From Candidatus Krumholzibacteriota bacterium (lineage in GTDB: Bacteria; Krumholzibacteriota; Krumholzibacteriia; JAJRXK01), in the NCBI GenBank assembly GCA_024276305.1, contig JAJRXK010000058.1:123558-187557 (forward strand): a DNA stretch of 64,000 nt. The letters run 5' to 3'. A program made the position numbers and the translations under genes. Positions 10,124 to 20,633 of the stretch are shown here, piece by piece; within the stretch, counting starts at the first letter, position 1, and every line of letters begins with the position of its first letter. Below the pieces are notes generated by a model. It was not told the origin of the DNA and searched no databases. It saw only the letters and a list, made by a program, of their open reading frames with translations.

Positions 10124-11065
10124 ATGCAAGAGATCGCTTCGGCCCCGTCTCTCGAGACGATCCGCGCCGGACTGCGCAAGCGCCGCCTCCGCGATTGGCG
10201 GGAGAGCGGGGTGGGGAGCCTGCTGCTGGTCTGCGCCCTCGTCTCGGTCCTCACCACCATCGGAGTGATCGCGGTTCTGAGCGTGGAGACCTTCAGCTTC
10301 TTCCGCGAGGTCTCGGTCGCCGACTTCCTCTTCGGGACCCGATGGACTCCACTCCTCGAACCGCGTTCCTTCGGAGTGCTGCCACTCCTCGGAGGCACCC
10401 TCCTCATCGTGGCTGGATCTTCTCTCGTCGCCATCCCCCTCGGTCTGGGGAGTGCGCTCTACCTGAGCGAGTATTCTTCGGCCCGCACCCGGAATCTGCT
10501 CAAGCCGATTCTCGAGGTGTTGGCCGGGATTCCCACCGTGGTCTACGGCTACTTCGCCCTCACCTTCGTGACCCCGATCCTACAGCGTGTGCTTCCCCAA
10601 ACTCAGGTCTTCAATGCGGCGAGTGGCACCATCGTCGTGGGGATCATGATCCTGCCCATGGTGGCATCGCTCTGCGATGACGCCTTTCGAGCGGTGCCCA
10701 GCACCCTCCGTCACGGGGGCTACGCGCTGGGGGCGACCCGCCGCGAAGTCTCGCTCCAAGTCGTCCTGCCGTCGGCGCTCTCCGGGGTTCTAGCCTCGTT
10801 CATCCTGGCCGCATCCCGTGCCATCGGCGAGACCATGGCCGTCACCCTGGCCGCCGGAGCCACCCCCAATCTGACCCTCAATCCCCTCGAGAGCATCCAG
10901 ACCATGACCGCCTATATCGTGCAGGTCAGCCTCGGAGACACCCCCCAGGGGACCATCGAGTACAAGACCATCTTCGCGGTGGGATCGCTGCTCTTCCTCA
11001 TCACCCTCGCCATGAATCTCCTGGGGCATCGAATCCTGCGCCGCTTCCAGGAGGTCTACGAGTGA
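10124..11065 (+). CDS. pstC: phosphate ABC transporter permease PstC
   Basis: Multi-TM protein, [40 protein letters not shown]. Confidence 0.92.
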   Translation: MQEIASAPSLETIRAGLRKRRLRDWRESGVGSLLLVCALVSVLTTIGVIAVLSVETFSFFREVSVADFLFGTRWTPLLEPRSFGVLPLLGGTLLIVAGSSLVAIPLGLGSALYLSEYSSARTRNLLKPILEVLAGIPTVVYGYFALTFVTPILQRVLPQTQVFNAASGTIVVGIMILPMVASLCDDAFRAVPSTLRHGGYALGATRREVSLQVVLPSALSGVLASFILAASRAIGETMAVTLAAGATPNLTLNPLESIQTMTAYIVQVSLGDTPQGTIEYKTIFAVGSLLFLITLAMNLLGHRILRRFQEVYE

Positions 11066-11940
11066 ACGCGCTCTCCGGAGACAGTCCGGGCCTGCAGCGG
11101 CGACGCCGGATGGACCGAGCCTTCCGCGTCCTCTGCACCACCATGGCCTGGACCAGTGTGCTCATTCTCGCCATTCTACTCCTGGACATCATCCGCAATG
11201 GAACGCAGTGGCTCGACCTCCAGTTCCTGCAGAGTTTTTCCTCGCGATTCGCACACAAAGCCGGCATCTACGCCGCCTTGGTCGGGAGCGTGTGGCTCGT
11301 GGGCCTGACCGCGGTCATGGCCATCCCGGTCGGTGTCGCCACCGCCGTGTACCTGGAAGAATACTCGCCGAAGAACCGGCTCAGCCGGTTCATCGAAGTG
11401 AATATCGCCAATCTGGCCGGGGTGCCTTCCATCGTTTACGGAATGTTGGGGCTGGCGATTTTCGTGCGAGCCTTCGGCTTCGGTCACAGCATCCTCGCCG
11501 GCGCGGCGACCCTCAGCCTGCTGATCCTGCCAGTGATCATCATCGCGTCGAGAGAGGCCATTCGGGCGGTGCCCCAGTCCCTGCGCCATGGTTCCTACGC
11601 GCTGGGCGCCACGCAGTGGCAGACCATTCGAGCTCACGTTCTCCCGGTGGCCACTCCCGGAATCATCACCGGAGTCATTCTTTCCCTCTCGCGGGCGATC
11701 GGAGAAACGGCTCCCCTGGTCATCGTGGGGGCGGCCACCTACGTGGCCTTCCTGCCCGAGGGCCCCCTGGACAACTTCACTGCGCTGCCCATTCAGATCT
11801 TCAACTGGGCCGCCAGGCCTCAGCCGGACTTCCACGACCTGGCCGCGGCCGGAATCATCGTTCTGCTCGCAGTGCTCTTCGTGATGAACGGCACTGCGGC
11901 CCTGATCCGATTTCGCACCCAGAGGAACCGACCATGGTAG
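11062..11940 (+). CDS. pstA: phosphate ABC transporter permease PstA
   Basis: [44 protein letters not shown]; overlaps pstC. Confidence 0.92.
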   Translation: MNALSGDSPGLQRRRRMDRAFRVLCTTMAWTSVLILAILLLDIIRNGTQWLDLQFLQSFSSRFAHKAGIYAALVGSVWLVGLTAVMAIPVGVATAVYLEEYSPKNRLSRFIEVNIANLAGVPSIVYGMLGLAIFVRAFGFGHSILAGAATLSLLILPVIIIASREAIRAVPQSLRHGSYALGATQWQTIRAHVLPVATPGIITGVILSLSRAIGETAPLVIVGAATYVAFLPEGPLDNFTALPIQIFNWAARPQPDFHDLAAAGIIVLLAVLFVMNGTAALIRFRTQRNRPW

Positions 11941-12764
11941 ATCCCCGATCCCTGGCCACGACCGAAGAGGCCCCCTCTTCCTCGACCGATGTGGAGCTGG
12001 ACTCCCCCACCATTCTCGAGGCTCGGGGCATTCGTTTCGCCTATTCCGCGGAGGGCCCGGATGTTTTGCACGGGATCAGCATGGAGATCCCCGAGAACCG
12101 CATCACCGCGATCATCGGGCCCTCGGGCTGTGGCAAGAGTACGCTCCTGCGACTCTTCAACCGGATGAATGACTTCATTCCCGGAACCGACCTGCGGGGG
12201 GAGATCCTCTACCGTGGCGTCAATGTCTACGGGAACGAAGTCGATCCGGTGGAAGTGCGGCGCCGCATTGGCATGGTCTTCCAGAAGCCGAACCCCTTTC
12301 CCAAGTCCATCGCCGAGAACATCGCTTGGGGGCCCAAGATCAACGGCCTCGACAGCGGCGCTTCTCTCGACGAGAGAGTGCGGCGTTCGCTCGAGCAGGC
12401 CAGTCTCCTCGACGAAGTCATCGATCGCCTGGACGCTCCGGGAACCGCACTCTCGGGGGGACAACAACAACGGCTCTGCATTGCCCGAGCGATCGCGATG
12501 GAACCCGAGGTCATTCTCATGGACGAACCCTGCTCGGCCCTCGATCCGGTGAGCACCATGCGCATCGAGGATTTGCTCTTCGAGCTCAAGAAGCAGTACA
12601 CCATCGTGATCGTGACTCACAACATGCAGCAGGCTGCGCGAGTCTCGGACTACACCGCCTTCCTCGAGAATGGCCACCTCATCGAGTACGGCGAAACCAA
12701 TCAGGTGTTTACGAATCCACGCCAACAACGTACCGAAGAGTACGTCACCGGCCGATTCGGATAG
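11934..12764 (+). CDS. pstB: phosphate ABC transporter ATP-binding protein PstB
   Basis: Walker [53 protein letters not shown]. Confidence 0.95.
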   Translation: MVDPRSLATTEEAPSSSTDVELDSPTILEARGIRFAYSAEGPDVLHGISMEIPENRITAIIGPSGCGKSTLLRLFNRMNDFIPGTDLRGEILYRGVNVYGNEVDPVEVRRRIGMVFQKPNPFPKSIAENIAWGPKINGLDSGASLDERVRRSLEQASLLDEVIDRLDAPGTALSGGQQQRLCIARAIAMEPEVILMDEPCSALDPVSTMRIEDLLFELKKQYTIVIVTHNMQQAARVSDYTAFLENGHLIEYGETNQVFTNPRQQRTEEYVTGRFG

Positions 12765-12773
12765 GAGATTCCC

Positions 12774-13460
12774 ATGCCCAAGCACTTGCAGCGCGACCTC
12801 GACAACCTCAAACGCCAGATTCTCGACTTGGGCGCACTGGTCGAAGAGAGCATCAACGATGCCCTTCACGCCTACATCGACGACCAGCACGAACTCATCG
12901 AAATGGTCATCGAGCGCGACCACGAGATCGATCGCCGAGAGCTCGAAGTCGAGGACGAATGCCTCAAGATTCTGGCTCTGCACCAGCCCATGGCCGCCGA
13001 CCTGCGATTCGTCGTCGCCGTATTGAAGGTGAACAACGACCTCGAGCGCATGGGAGACCTCGCCGTCACCATCGCCAAGCGCTCCCGGATCACCGAACGA
13101 AAGCCCGATCATGTCGCCCTGGTGGACTTCGGTCATATGCGGGAAGCCACGGTCAGCATGGTGCGCGGCGCGCTCGACGCCCTCGTCAATCTCGATTGCA
13201 ACCAAGCCCGTGAGATCTGTGCGTCGGACCAGATCGTCGACGACCTGCACAAGGCCAACTACAAGGCCCTCCGTCGAGCCATGAAGAATGATCCGGCCAA
13301 CGTGAATCCCGCCGTCAATGCCCTCTCGGTTTCGAGAGCCCTCGAACGCATCGCGGACTTGGCCACCAACATCGCTGAAGATGTGGTCTTTCACGTGGAG
13401 GGAGACATCATCCGGCACGGAGGCGGCATCGAAATCGACGAGGGCGAGAAGGACGACTAG
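12774..13460 (+). CDS. phoU: phosphate transport regulator PhoU
   Basis: LDNLKRQILDLGALVEESI, ILALHQPMAADLRFVVAVLKVNNDLERMGDLAV, ALERIADLATNIAEDVVF. Confidence 0.95.
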   Translation: MPKHLQRDLDNLKRQILDLGALVEESINDALHAYIDDQHELIEMVIERDHEIDRRELEVEDECLKILALHQPMAADLRFVVAVLKVNNDLERMGDLAVTIAKRSRITERKPDHVALVDFGHMREATVSMVRGALDALVNLDCNQAREICASDQIVDDLHKANYKALRRAMKNDPANVNPAVNALSVSRALERIADLATNIAEDVVFHVEGDIIRHGGGIEIDEGEKDD

Positions 13461-13471
13461 GCGGAACTTCG

Positions 13472-13502
13472 GGAGGATCGTCGCCGCGGGCGTCGATCCT
13501 CC
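13472..13502. terminator. hairpin between convergent phoU and the membrane protein gene
   Basis: GGAGGATCG...CGATCCTCC 9-bp inverted repeat in the convergent intergenic gap. Confidence 0.45.
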
Positions 13503-13527
13503 ACCCCGAGCAACCGTGGCCCCTCAC

Positions 13528-14322
13528 TCAGCCCAATCCCACCGAGATCACTCCTCCCACCAGGAGAGCGCCGTCGACGACCGTACTGGTCCACCGAGGA
13601 GTAGGACGATAGAGGGCCAGAGAGAGCGCCACGCAGAGGGGGATGGGAGCGAGAAGCGCGGACGCTCCCCCGAGAGCGAAGCCGATGGTGGCCCCACTCC
13701 CCGCCATCCCCCGCGCGATCCACCACACCCTCCGGGGACCGTATCTCAGAGCCTCGGCCTCTCGGTCTGCCGCATCGCAGGCCAGGACATTGGCTCCGAT
13801 GGCCAGACCCAGGGGGAGGACCGTGGCCCATTCTTCCCCGCGGAGAGGATCGGCCACCCGACCCAGGTGGTGGGCTAGAGGAACTCCCACCGTCACCGCC
13901 CACCAGCTCAGCGCAATGTAGAGGGGCTTGAACCAGGCGACCCCTTTGATCCAGTGGTGGACCGAGGCCAAGAGGAAGACCCCCGCCAGAAGGGCTTGCA
14001 CCGCGCGGGGCTCTTGCCAGGTGAACCACCCCGCGCCTCCCACGCAGACCAACGCCACGGCGCTGACCCACGGGCGGTGGGCCGCGAGATGGGCACTTCG
14101 AGCGGGGTGGGCCACGCGATCTCTCTGCAGATCCCGCAGGCGGTCGAGGAGGTAGACCCCCAGGCTTCCCAGGAAGACCAGAGCCAGAGTTCCCGGGGGA
14201 GGGTCTCCGCCGAGAGCGTGCGAGGCCGCCCCGAGCAGGACGGCCGCCGTCGCGGCCACCCCAACCCCCGAGTCGACGACCGCCACCTCGAGGACCATCC
14301 CCATCCTCTGCACTGGTCTCAT
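13528..14322 (-). CDS. polytopic membrane protein, UbiA-prenyltransferase-like
   Basis: Several hydrophobic helices, LDRLRDLQRD and NVLACDAADREAEA acidic motifs; start chosen at internal Met. Confidence 0.5.
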   Translation of the reverse strand: MRPVQRMGMVLEVAVVDSGVGVAATAAVLLGAASHALGGDPPPGTLALVFLGSLGVYLLDRLRDLQRDRVAHPARSAHLAAHRPWVSAVALVCVGGAGWFTWQEPRAVQALLAGVFLLASVHHWIKGVAWFKPLYIALSWWAVTVGVPLAHHLGRVADPLRGEEWATVLPLGLAIGANVLACDAADREAEALRYGPRRVWWIARGMAGSGATIGFALGGASALLAPIPLCVALSLALYRPTPRWTSTVVDGALLVGGVISVGLG

Positions 14323-14466
14323 CCCCCCGATCCTCTCCAGATCGAATCGAAATCCTTGGAAAAGCACAAGATAGACCGATTTCGACCTCCTGTCTCGGTC
14401 CGGAGACAGGCCCCTGCTCCGGCGCGGATCACATTGTTGGGAGTGGCCACGGAGAGGTCTTCCATC

Positions 14467-14485
14467 TATAATGAAAACCATTCTC
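14467..14485 (+). promoter_or_regulatory. Fur-box-like operator upstream of feoAB
   Basis: tATAATGAAAACCATTCTC matches 15 of 19 positions of GATAATGATAATCATTATC, 59 bp before the feoA ATG. Confidence 0.7.
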
Positions 14486-14543
14486 AAGTAAGGGGCCCCA
14501 AGGGCCGATCCCTTGGTGAGAATCCCCTTCGAAGGAGAGCACC

Positions 14544-14771
14544 ATGACCTGCCTGAGTGATTTGCCGGTGGGAGCCCGCGCCCGCGTCGTCGAGATCGGT
14601 GGTGAACGGAACTTTCGCCGTCGCCTCATGGAGCTCGGCTTGTTGCCGGGCACCCCGGTGCGCCTCGTCCGCAAAGCGGACATCGGCGGCATCCTCGAGG
14701 TCGAAGTCCGCGGCTGCCATCTGAGTCTCCGTCAAGCCGAGGCCCGGCACCTGGTATTGCAGCCATCATGA
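14544..14771 (+). CDS. feoA: ferrous iron transport protein A (FeoA)
   Basis: 75-aa SH3-like: LSDLPVGARARVVEIGGERNFRRRLMELGLLPGTPVRLVRKADIGGILEVEVRG. Confidence 0.9.
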   Translation: MTCLSDLPVGARARVVEIGGERNFRRRLMELGLLPGTPVRLVRKADIGGILEVEVRGCHLSLRQAEARHLVLQPS

Positions 14772-16969
14772 CCCCCGCCGCTGCCACCGCTCCCGCGCTG
14801 GTGGCCATCGCGGGAAACCCCAACGTCGGCAAGACCTCCGTATTCAACCGCCTCACCGGACTCGATCTCAAAGTCACCAACTATCCCGGGGTCACCGTCG
14901 AGCGGCAGGAAGGCCGTCTGGATCTGGGTCCGCACCTCCAGGCCCGCATCCTGGACGTCCCCGGAACCTACAGCCTGAGCAGCCGCAGTGCCGAAGAACA
15001 GATCGCCATCAGCGCCATCACCGGGATCCCCCCCTACGAGCGCCCCGATCTGGTGATCATGGTCATCGACGCCACCCAACTCAGTCGCAATCTCTATCTC
15101 CTGCTCCAAGTCCTCGAGACCAAGGTTCCGACTGTGGTCGCGCTCAACATGATGGATGTGGTCCAACGGCGGCGGCAACGCATCGACGTGCGCCGCCTCG
15201 AGGCCGAAATCGGAGTGCCGGTGGTCGAAGTCTCCGGCAACCGCGGCACCGGAATCGACACCCTCCGGGCCACGGTGGTCGAAGTCCTCTCTCATCCCGA
15301 CCGCGGAATTCCCGGGTGGCGGTGGCGCCCGGAGCACCCCGCACTGCTCGAGGACATCGACCGGGTGGGGCGCGCCTTTCCCGAATCCTGGAGCGGCGGC
15401 GACCCAGAGCGGGCCTGGGCCTGGGGAATGTGGGCTCTGCTCAGCGTCGACGAGAGCGACGAGCTCGAGGGGATCCCCGAGACCGTCCGCCGCGAGGTGC
15501 TCGACCGTATCCGCCGAGCCGAGGCCGAAGGGCGACAGATCGAGACCGAGGTCATCCAGGGGCGCTACGAGTGGATCGATGAGCACATCACCGGACTGCT
15601 GAGCGGCGACCTCGAATCCAAGACCCGCACCGAGCACTTCGACTCGGTCCTCCTCCATCCCGCCTGGGGCTTCGCCCTCTTCCTGCTGGTGATGGCGATC
15701 GTCTTCCAATCGCTCTTCAGTTGGGCCAATCCTCTCATCGACGGCATCGATGGAGCATTCTCGTGGCTCGGTACGGGCATCGAAGGCCATCTCGGTCCGA
15801 GTCTCTTCCGTGATTTTCTGGTCAACGGGGTGATTGCCGGAGTGGGGAGCGTGGTCGTCTTTCTTCCACAGATCCTCCTGCTCTTCTTCCTCATCGGGAT
15901 GATGGAGGATTCGGGCTACATGGCCCGAGTGGCCTTTCTCATGGACCGGATCATGAAGAGACTGGGCCTGCACGGGCGGGCCTTCGTGCCCATGCTCTCG
16001 GGCTATGCCTGCGCGGTTCCCGCCATCATGGCCACTCGCACCATGGAACGCCGGCGGGATCGCATGGTCACGATGATGGTCATCCCCCTGATGACCTGCT
16101 CTGCCCGCCTGCCGGTCTACACCCTCCTCATCGCAGCCCTCTTCCCTCCCCGACGCATCGCGGGCATCTTCGGAGTGCAGAGCGGCCTGATGGTCGCCAT
16201 GTACCTCTTCTCGACCGTCGTGGCGCTCATCGCCGCCGGCGTCCTGGGGCGTTTCGTATTCAAGGGCCAGAACGTCCCCCTGCTCATGGAGCTCCCCCCC
16301 TATCGGGTGCCGCATTGGGGAAGTGTGGTCCGGATGATGTGGCAGCGGGCATCGCTCTTCCTGAACGAAGCGGGCCGCGTCATTCTGCTCTGCACCATCG
16401 GCCTGTGGATCCTCCTCAGCTTCCCTCGTCACCCAGTCCTCGACGTCGACTACGATGCTCTCCGCACCGAGGTCGGGGCCAACCCGGATTCGAACGCCCG
16501 GACCCTCGCCCTCGGGGAGCTCGACGCTCGCGAATCGAGTGATCGTTTCCTCCGCAGCTACGGAGCCCGGCTGGGACACTTCATCGAGCCGGTGATCGAG
16601 CCCCTCGGTTTCGACTGGAAGGTCGGCATCGGACTCATCGGCGCTTTCGCCGCCCGCGAGGTCTTCATCAGCACCCTCGGCGTGGTCTATGGAATCGAGA
16701 GCGGGGTCGACGAACACTCCAGCACCCTGCGGGAGAAGATCCGGGCCGAAGTCCGGGCCGATGGCAGCCCCCTCTACACTCCGCTCATGGGACTGTCCCT
16801 GATGATCTTCTTCGCCCTCTCGTGCCAGTGCATGTCCACCCTGGCGGCGGTCTACCGGGAGACCAAGACGATTCGCTGGCCGCTCTTTCTCTTCGCCTAC
16901 ATGACCACCCTCGCCTGGACCGTGAGTTTCGCCGTCTACCAGGGCGGATTGCTCCTGGGATTGCGGTGA
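14768..16969 (+). CDS. feoB: ferrous iron transport protein B (FeoB)
   Basis: GNPNVGKTSVFNRLTG G1, NYPGVTVE, DVPGTYSL, Gate domain FLPQILLLFFLIGMMEDSGYMARVAFLMD; ATGA overlap with feoA. Confidence 0.95.
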   Translation: MTPAAATAPALVAIAGNPNVGKTSVFNRLTGLDLKVTNYPGVTVERQEGRLDLGPHLQARILDVPGTYSLSSRSAEEQIAISAITGIPPYERPDLVIMVIDATQLSRNLYLLLQVLETKVPTVVALNMMDVVQRRRQRIDVRRLEAEIGVPVVEVSGNRGTGIDTLRATVVEVLSHPDRGIPGWRWRPEHPALLEDIDRVGRAFPESWSGGDPERAWAWGMWALLSVDESDELEGIPETVRREVLDRIRRAEAEGRQIETEVIQGRYEWIDEHITGLLSGDLESKTRTEHFDSVLLHPAWGFALFLLVMAIVFQSLFSWANPLIDGIDGAFSWLGTGIEGHLGPSLFRDFLVNGVIAGVGSVVVFLPQILLLFFLIGMMEDSGYMARVAFLMDRIMKRLGLHGRAFVPMLSGYACAVPAIMATRTMERRRDRMVTMMVIPLMTCSARLPVYTLLIAALFPPRRIAGIFGVQSGLMVAMYLFSTVVALIAAGVLGRFVFKGQNVPLLMELPPYRVPHWGSVVRMMWQRASLFLNEAGRVILLCTIGLWILLSFPRHPVLDVDYDALRTEVGANPDSNARTLALGELDARESSDRFLRSYGARLGHFIEPVIEPLGFDWKVGIGLIGAFAAREVFISTLGVVYGIESGVDEHSSTLREKIRAEVRADGSPLYTPLMGLSLMIFFALSCQCMSTLAAVYRETKTIRWPLFLFAYMTTLAWTVSFAVYQGGLLLGLR

Positions 16970-17730
16970 CCGAAGAGCAGCTGCAACTCTACCTCGACCG
17001 CCTGGGGTGGACCTCCCCGCCGGAACCGACCACATCCACGCTGCAGGATCTTCACGCAGCTCACCTCCGGCGGATTCCCTTCGAGTGCCTCGATGTCTGT
17101 CGAGGAATCGACCTGAGCCTCGACCTCGACATGCTCTGTGACAAGATCCTCCGTCGGAGACGAGGGGGATTCTGCTACGAACTCAACACTCTCTTTGCCC
17201 ACCTGCTCGCTGGGTTGGGCTATGCCGTCGACCTGCTGAGCGCGCAGGTGATGAATCCCGACGGAGTGCTCGGACCTCCCTTCGACCACCTCGCGCTGCG
17301 AGTGAAGGGAGAAGAGGCGCTTCTCTGCGATGTGGGCTTTGGCCAGAGCTTCCTTCTGCCTCTGCCCTTCGATCGGCGCCATCTCTCCGATGCTTTCGGA
17401 GAGCATCGCCTCGTGGAGCAAGGGCCCCACTCCCTCTGGCTGGAGCGGAAGGAAGATGCGCAGTGGAGGAAGATCTATCTCCTCGATCTCCGCGCACGCG
17501 ATCTCGAGGAATTCACCGAGATGTTCCTCTACCACCAGAGGAACGAGGCATCCCCCTTTCCCCGTACCTTCCTCGCGACCATCGCGACCGAGAATGGCCG
17601 CCGGACCGTCCGTGACATGGACTGCATCGAGACCCAGGGCCCCGAGCGCAAACGCCGTCGTTTCCGCAACGAGGACGATCGCCGGGCCTATCTTCGCACT
17701 CACATGGGTGTCGAGATCGAAGAAGTCTAG
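16966..17730 (+). CDS. arylamine N-acetyltransferase
   Basis: RRRGGFCYELNTLFAHLLAGLGY catalytic Cys region, DHLALRV, DVGFGQSF (Cys-His-Asp); GTG start overlaps feoB stop. Confidence 0.85.
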   Translation: MTEEQLQLYLDRLGWTSPPEPTTSTLQDLHAAHLRRIPFECLDVCRGIDLSLDLDMLCDKILRRRRGGFCYELNTLFAHLLAGLGYAVDLLSAQVMNPDGVLGPPFDHLALRVKGEEALLCDVGFGQSFLLPLPFDRRHLSDAFGEHRLVEQGPHSLWLERKEDAQWRKIYLLDLRARDLEEFTEMFLYHQRNEASPFPRTFLATIATENGRRTVRDMDCIETQGPERKRRRFRNEDDRRAYLRTHMGVEIEEV

Positions 17731-19823
17731 GCCAATCGGGCCAGGGCGTCGTGGCTGCCCACCACCACGATTTCGTCGCCGAGTTCGAGCATGGTGTCGG
17801 GACCGGGTACGAGTTCGATGGTTTCCCGATCGCGGTGCGGAGAGGGTCGTCGCACCAAGACCACCTGCACCCCGAATCGATTGCGAACGTCGAGTTCGCC
17901 CAGCGTGTGGTGGGCGAAACGACCGGGCACGCTGATTTCGCGCATCCAATGCCCGTCGCCGAGAAAGACCTCGCTGTTCTTCGAACTCGAGAGGTCGCTC
18001 GCCATCTCGCTGACCATGTCCCGCTTCATCAACTCGCGGTTGTAGGCCTCCAAGAGATGAGCCCTCGAAACCGTCCCCTTCCACCGCATGGTCTCGAGAT
18101 CTTCGACCACGGGCAGCTCTTCCCGATTCTTCCCTCCGAAGATGCGCATCACCGCATCGAGGTCCTGCCCCGGAGTGACCACCGGAACATCCTTGCGAGC
18201 GAGGTCCTCGGCGATGACCAGATCCCGCAGAGCCTCGGCCTGCAACATGGCCTGTCGCATCTCCAGAGTTCCGATGACTCCCTGGAAACGCCCTTCGTCG
18301 TCCACTAGATAGTAGTATTCGTGATTCGACCGAGAGGCCTCGTCGATGATGGCGGCCAGCTTCATGGTTGGGTCGAGGGTCACCGCATTCTCACTCATGA
18401 CATCGGCCACACTCAACGAGCGCAAGACGTTCAGCTCCCGTCCGGCGCTGATGTCGATCCCCCGGCGCAGGAGCTTCAAGGTGTAGATGCTGCCCTTGCC
18501 CATCCATCGAGTCGTGAGGTTCGCCAGGATGCAAGCGCCCATGATCGGAACGATGAGTCCATAATCGTGGGTCAGTTCGAAGATGATGAGGATGGCGGTG
18601 ATGGGAGCATGGGTCGCTCCAGCCACCACTGCTCCCATGCCGACCAGGGCGTAGGCGCCGGGCTCGCCGGTGATTCCGGGAGCGATTCTCGTGACCGCGG
18701 CTCCGAAAAGGCCCCCCGCGGCTGCGCCCACGAAGAGCGATGGGGCGAAGACTCCTCCCGATCCACCGCTGCCGATGGTGACGGAGGTCGCGAAGATCTT
18801 GATGACCAGGAGAGTTGCCAGGAGGGTCCACCCGAGATCTCCCCGCAGCGCGGCCTCGATGGTCTCGTATCCTCCCCCGAAAACCTCCGGCCGGAAGATG
18901 CCAATGGCCCCCACGATGAGTCCGCCGATGGGGGTGAGGATCCACGAAGGACCGGGAATTCGGTCGCAGAGGTCTTCGAATCCGTAGAGCACCCTCACGA
19001 AGACGAAGGCCACTCCAGCGGCGACGATGCCGAGGAGTAGAAAGAAGACCAGCTCGAGAGGGTGGGCCATGTCGTAGCGCGGGGCCACGAAGGCCGGGGT
19101 GTCACCGAGATAGGCCCGCGACACCACCGTCGAGACCACCGACGCGATCACGATGGGACTGAACTGGCTCACCCCGAAATCGCCCAGGATGATCTCGACC
19201 GCGAAGAGAGGACCCGCAATGGGAGCGTTGAAGGTCGCAGCAATCCCCGCGGCCGCGCCACAACCCACCAGGGTCCGCAATCGCCGTCCGCTCACCTTCA
19301 GCCATTGGCCGAAGATCGATCCCATCGCGGCACCGATCTGGACGATGGGGCCCTCCCTCCCCACCGAGCCACCGCTGGAAATCGACAGGGCGGAGGCCAC
19401 GCTGCGCAACAGGACCGTCTTGGCGGTCATGACCCCCGCGCTGCGGGCGACCGTCTCCATGACCTCGGGCACTCCGTGCCCCTTCGCCTCGCGCGGCCAG
19501 AAGTAGGCCAATGGAGCCACCAGAGCCCCGCCGATGGCCGGCACCAAGAGAATCCACCAGTCCGAATGCCCCCGCACCACATCGAGGTTGGTGACCCACT
19601 CCCCCCAGGCGAGTCGCTGGAGGAGCTGGATGAGCCGCCGGAAGCCCACCGCGCCGTAGCCTGCCAACACTCCGATGACCAGGGCGGCCACCACCATGAA
19701 GGTGGCTTCCGGCATCCGGAATCGGGCCAGGGGGCCCCCGAGAGTGTGCTCGGTGCCCATGAGATGCGGCTTGGGAACTTGCATGATCGCCGCATGATGG
19801 GGGAATCTGAGCCGATGCGCCAC
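17727..19823 (-). CDS. ClC-family chloride channel/antiporter with CBS pair and C-terminal TrkA-C-like domain
   Basis: GSVGREGPIVQIGAAMGS, GGSGGVFAPSLFVGAAAGG, VADVMSENAVTLDP CBS region, terminal ELGDEIVVVGSHDALARLA. Confidence 0.9.
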   Translation of the reverse strand: MAHRLRFPHHAAIMQVPKPHLMGTEHTLGGPLARFRMPEATFMVVAALVIGVLAGYGAVGFRRLIQLLQRLAWGEWVTNLDVVRGHSDWWILLVPAIGGALVAPLAYFWPREAKGHGVPEVMETVARSAGVMTAKTVLLRSVASALSISSGGSVGREGPIVQIGAAMGSIFGQWLKVSGRRLRTLVGCGAAAGIAATFNAPIAGPLFAVEIILGDFGVSQFSPIVIASVVSTVVSRAYLGDTPAFVAPRYDMAHPLELVFFLLLGIVAAGVAFVFVRVLYGFEDLCDRIPGPSWILTPIGGLIVGAIGIFRPEVFGGGYETIEAALRGDLGWTLLATLLVIKIFATSVTIGSGGSGGVFAPSLFVGAAAGGLFGAAVTRIAPGITGEPGAYALVGMGAVVAGATHAPITAILIIFELTHDYGLIVPIMGACILANLTTRWMGKGSIYTLKLLRRGIDISAGRELNVLRSLSVADVMSENAVTLDPTMKLAAIIDEASRSNHEYYYLVDDEGRFQGVIGTLEMRQAMLQAEALRDLVIAEDLARKDVPVVTPGQDLDAVMRIFGGKNREELPVVEDLETMRWKGTVSRAHLLEAYNRELMKRDMVSEMASDLSSSKNSEVFLGDGHWMREISVPGRFAHHTLGELDVRNRFGVQVVLVRRPSPHRDRETIELVPGPDTMLELGDEIVVVGSHDALARLA

Positions 19824-19857
19824 CCCTCAAAACGGCCGGAATGTCCACCGCCCGCCT

Positions 19858-20574
19858 TCAACCCCTGCGGTGACCCAGGAGATACAGGCCGAGATCGCCG
19901 CTGTCCCCGTCACTCCTCCAGGAATGGTCCACCTCCAGGCCCGCTCCTTCGCAGAGGCTGCGCAGCTCCTCTTCCTCGAAGTGATGCACGTAGCGCAGGG
20001 CCCGGGTTCCGCGGCGCCAGTCGATAAGGAGGTCGCCCGGATCCACCTCCGCTTCCCGAAGTCCGATCTCCGCCCAATCCACCAGCCGCCGCCGAAAGCG
20101 CGGGCGATGGAGGACCTGCCACACCGACAGAATCCACACCCCATCTTCCGACAGCACTCCTTGCAGACTCTTCAGAAAAGCCTGGCGTCGGCTCGAAGTC
20201 GGGAGGTGATGCAGCACCGAGAAGCTCACCACCGCGTCGAAGGGCCTCTCGAACCATTCGGCCGGCCAGCTCTGGTCCAGGAGATCGCAGTGGACCGCCT
20301 GCATCGAAGCTCCGAAGGCCCCTTGTTCCAACAGAGCGTCGCAGACATCGGCACCGACGTAGGACCGCGAAGCCTCGCTCCCACCCACCCACGCCCGGCC
20401 GAAGCGACCGTCGCCACATCCCAGATCGAGGAGTCGGCGTCGGTCCGTCACGAGGTCGAGGGCTCGAAGGAGGCCTGGCTGGAGCTTCTGCCGCGACCGG
20501 GAGAACTCCTCCGCAGTCCGTCGATAGAACTCCCGATTCAGCTCCAAGAGCTTGGTCGCAGTGGCTTCTTCCAC
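19858..20574 (-). CDS. class I SAM-dependent methyltransferase
   Basis: RRLLDLGCGDGRFGRAW motif I, FDAVVSFSVLHHL. Confidence 0.85.
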   Translation of the reverse strand: MEEATATKLLELNREFYRRTAEEFSRSRQKLQPGLLRALDLVTDRRRLLDLGCGDGRFGRAWVGGSEASRSYVGADVCDALLEQGAFGASMQAVHCDLLDQSWPAEWFERPFDAVVSFSVLHHLPTSSRRQAFLKSLQGVLSEDGVWILSVWQVLHRPRFRRRLVDWAEIGLREAEVDPGDLLIDWRRGTRALRYVHHFEEEELRSLCEGAGLEVDHSWRSDGDSGDLGLYLLGHRRG

Positions 20575-20633
20575 GCTTCCCTCGCTATACTGGGGTCCGA
20601 TCTCCGCTCACCCCTGCCCACCGCGGTGTGACC

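Noticed and set aside
11820-13418. 532-aa minus-strand ORF
   Set aside because: Antisense to pstA/pstB/phoU, which are unambiguous
14732-17035. 767-aa minus-strand ORF
   Set aside because: Shadow ORF opposite feoB with compositionally biased sequence
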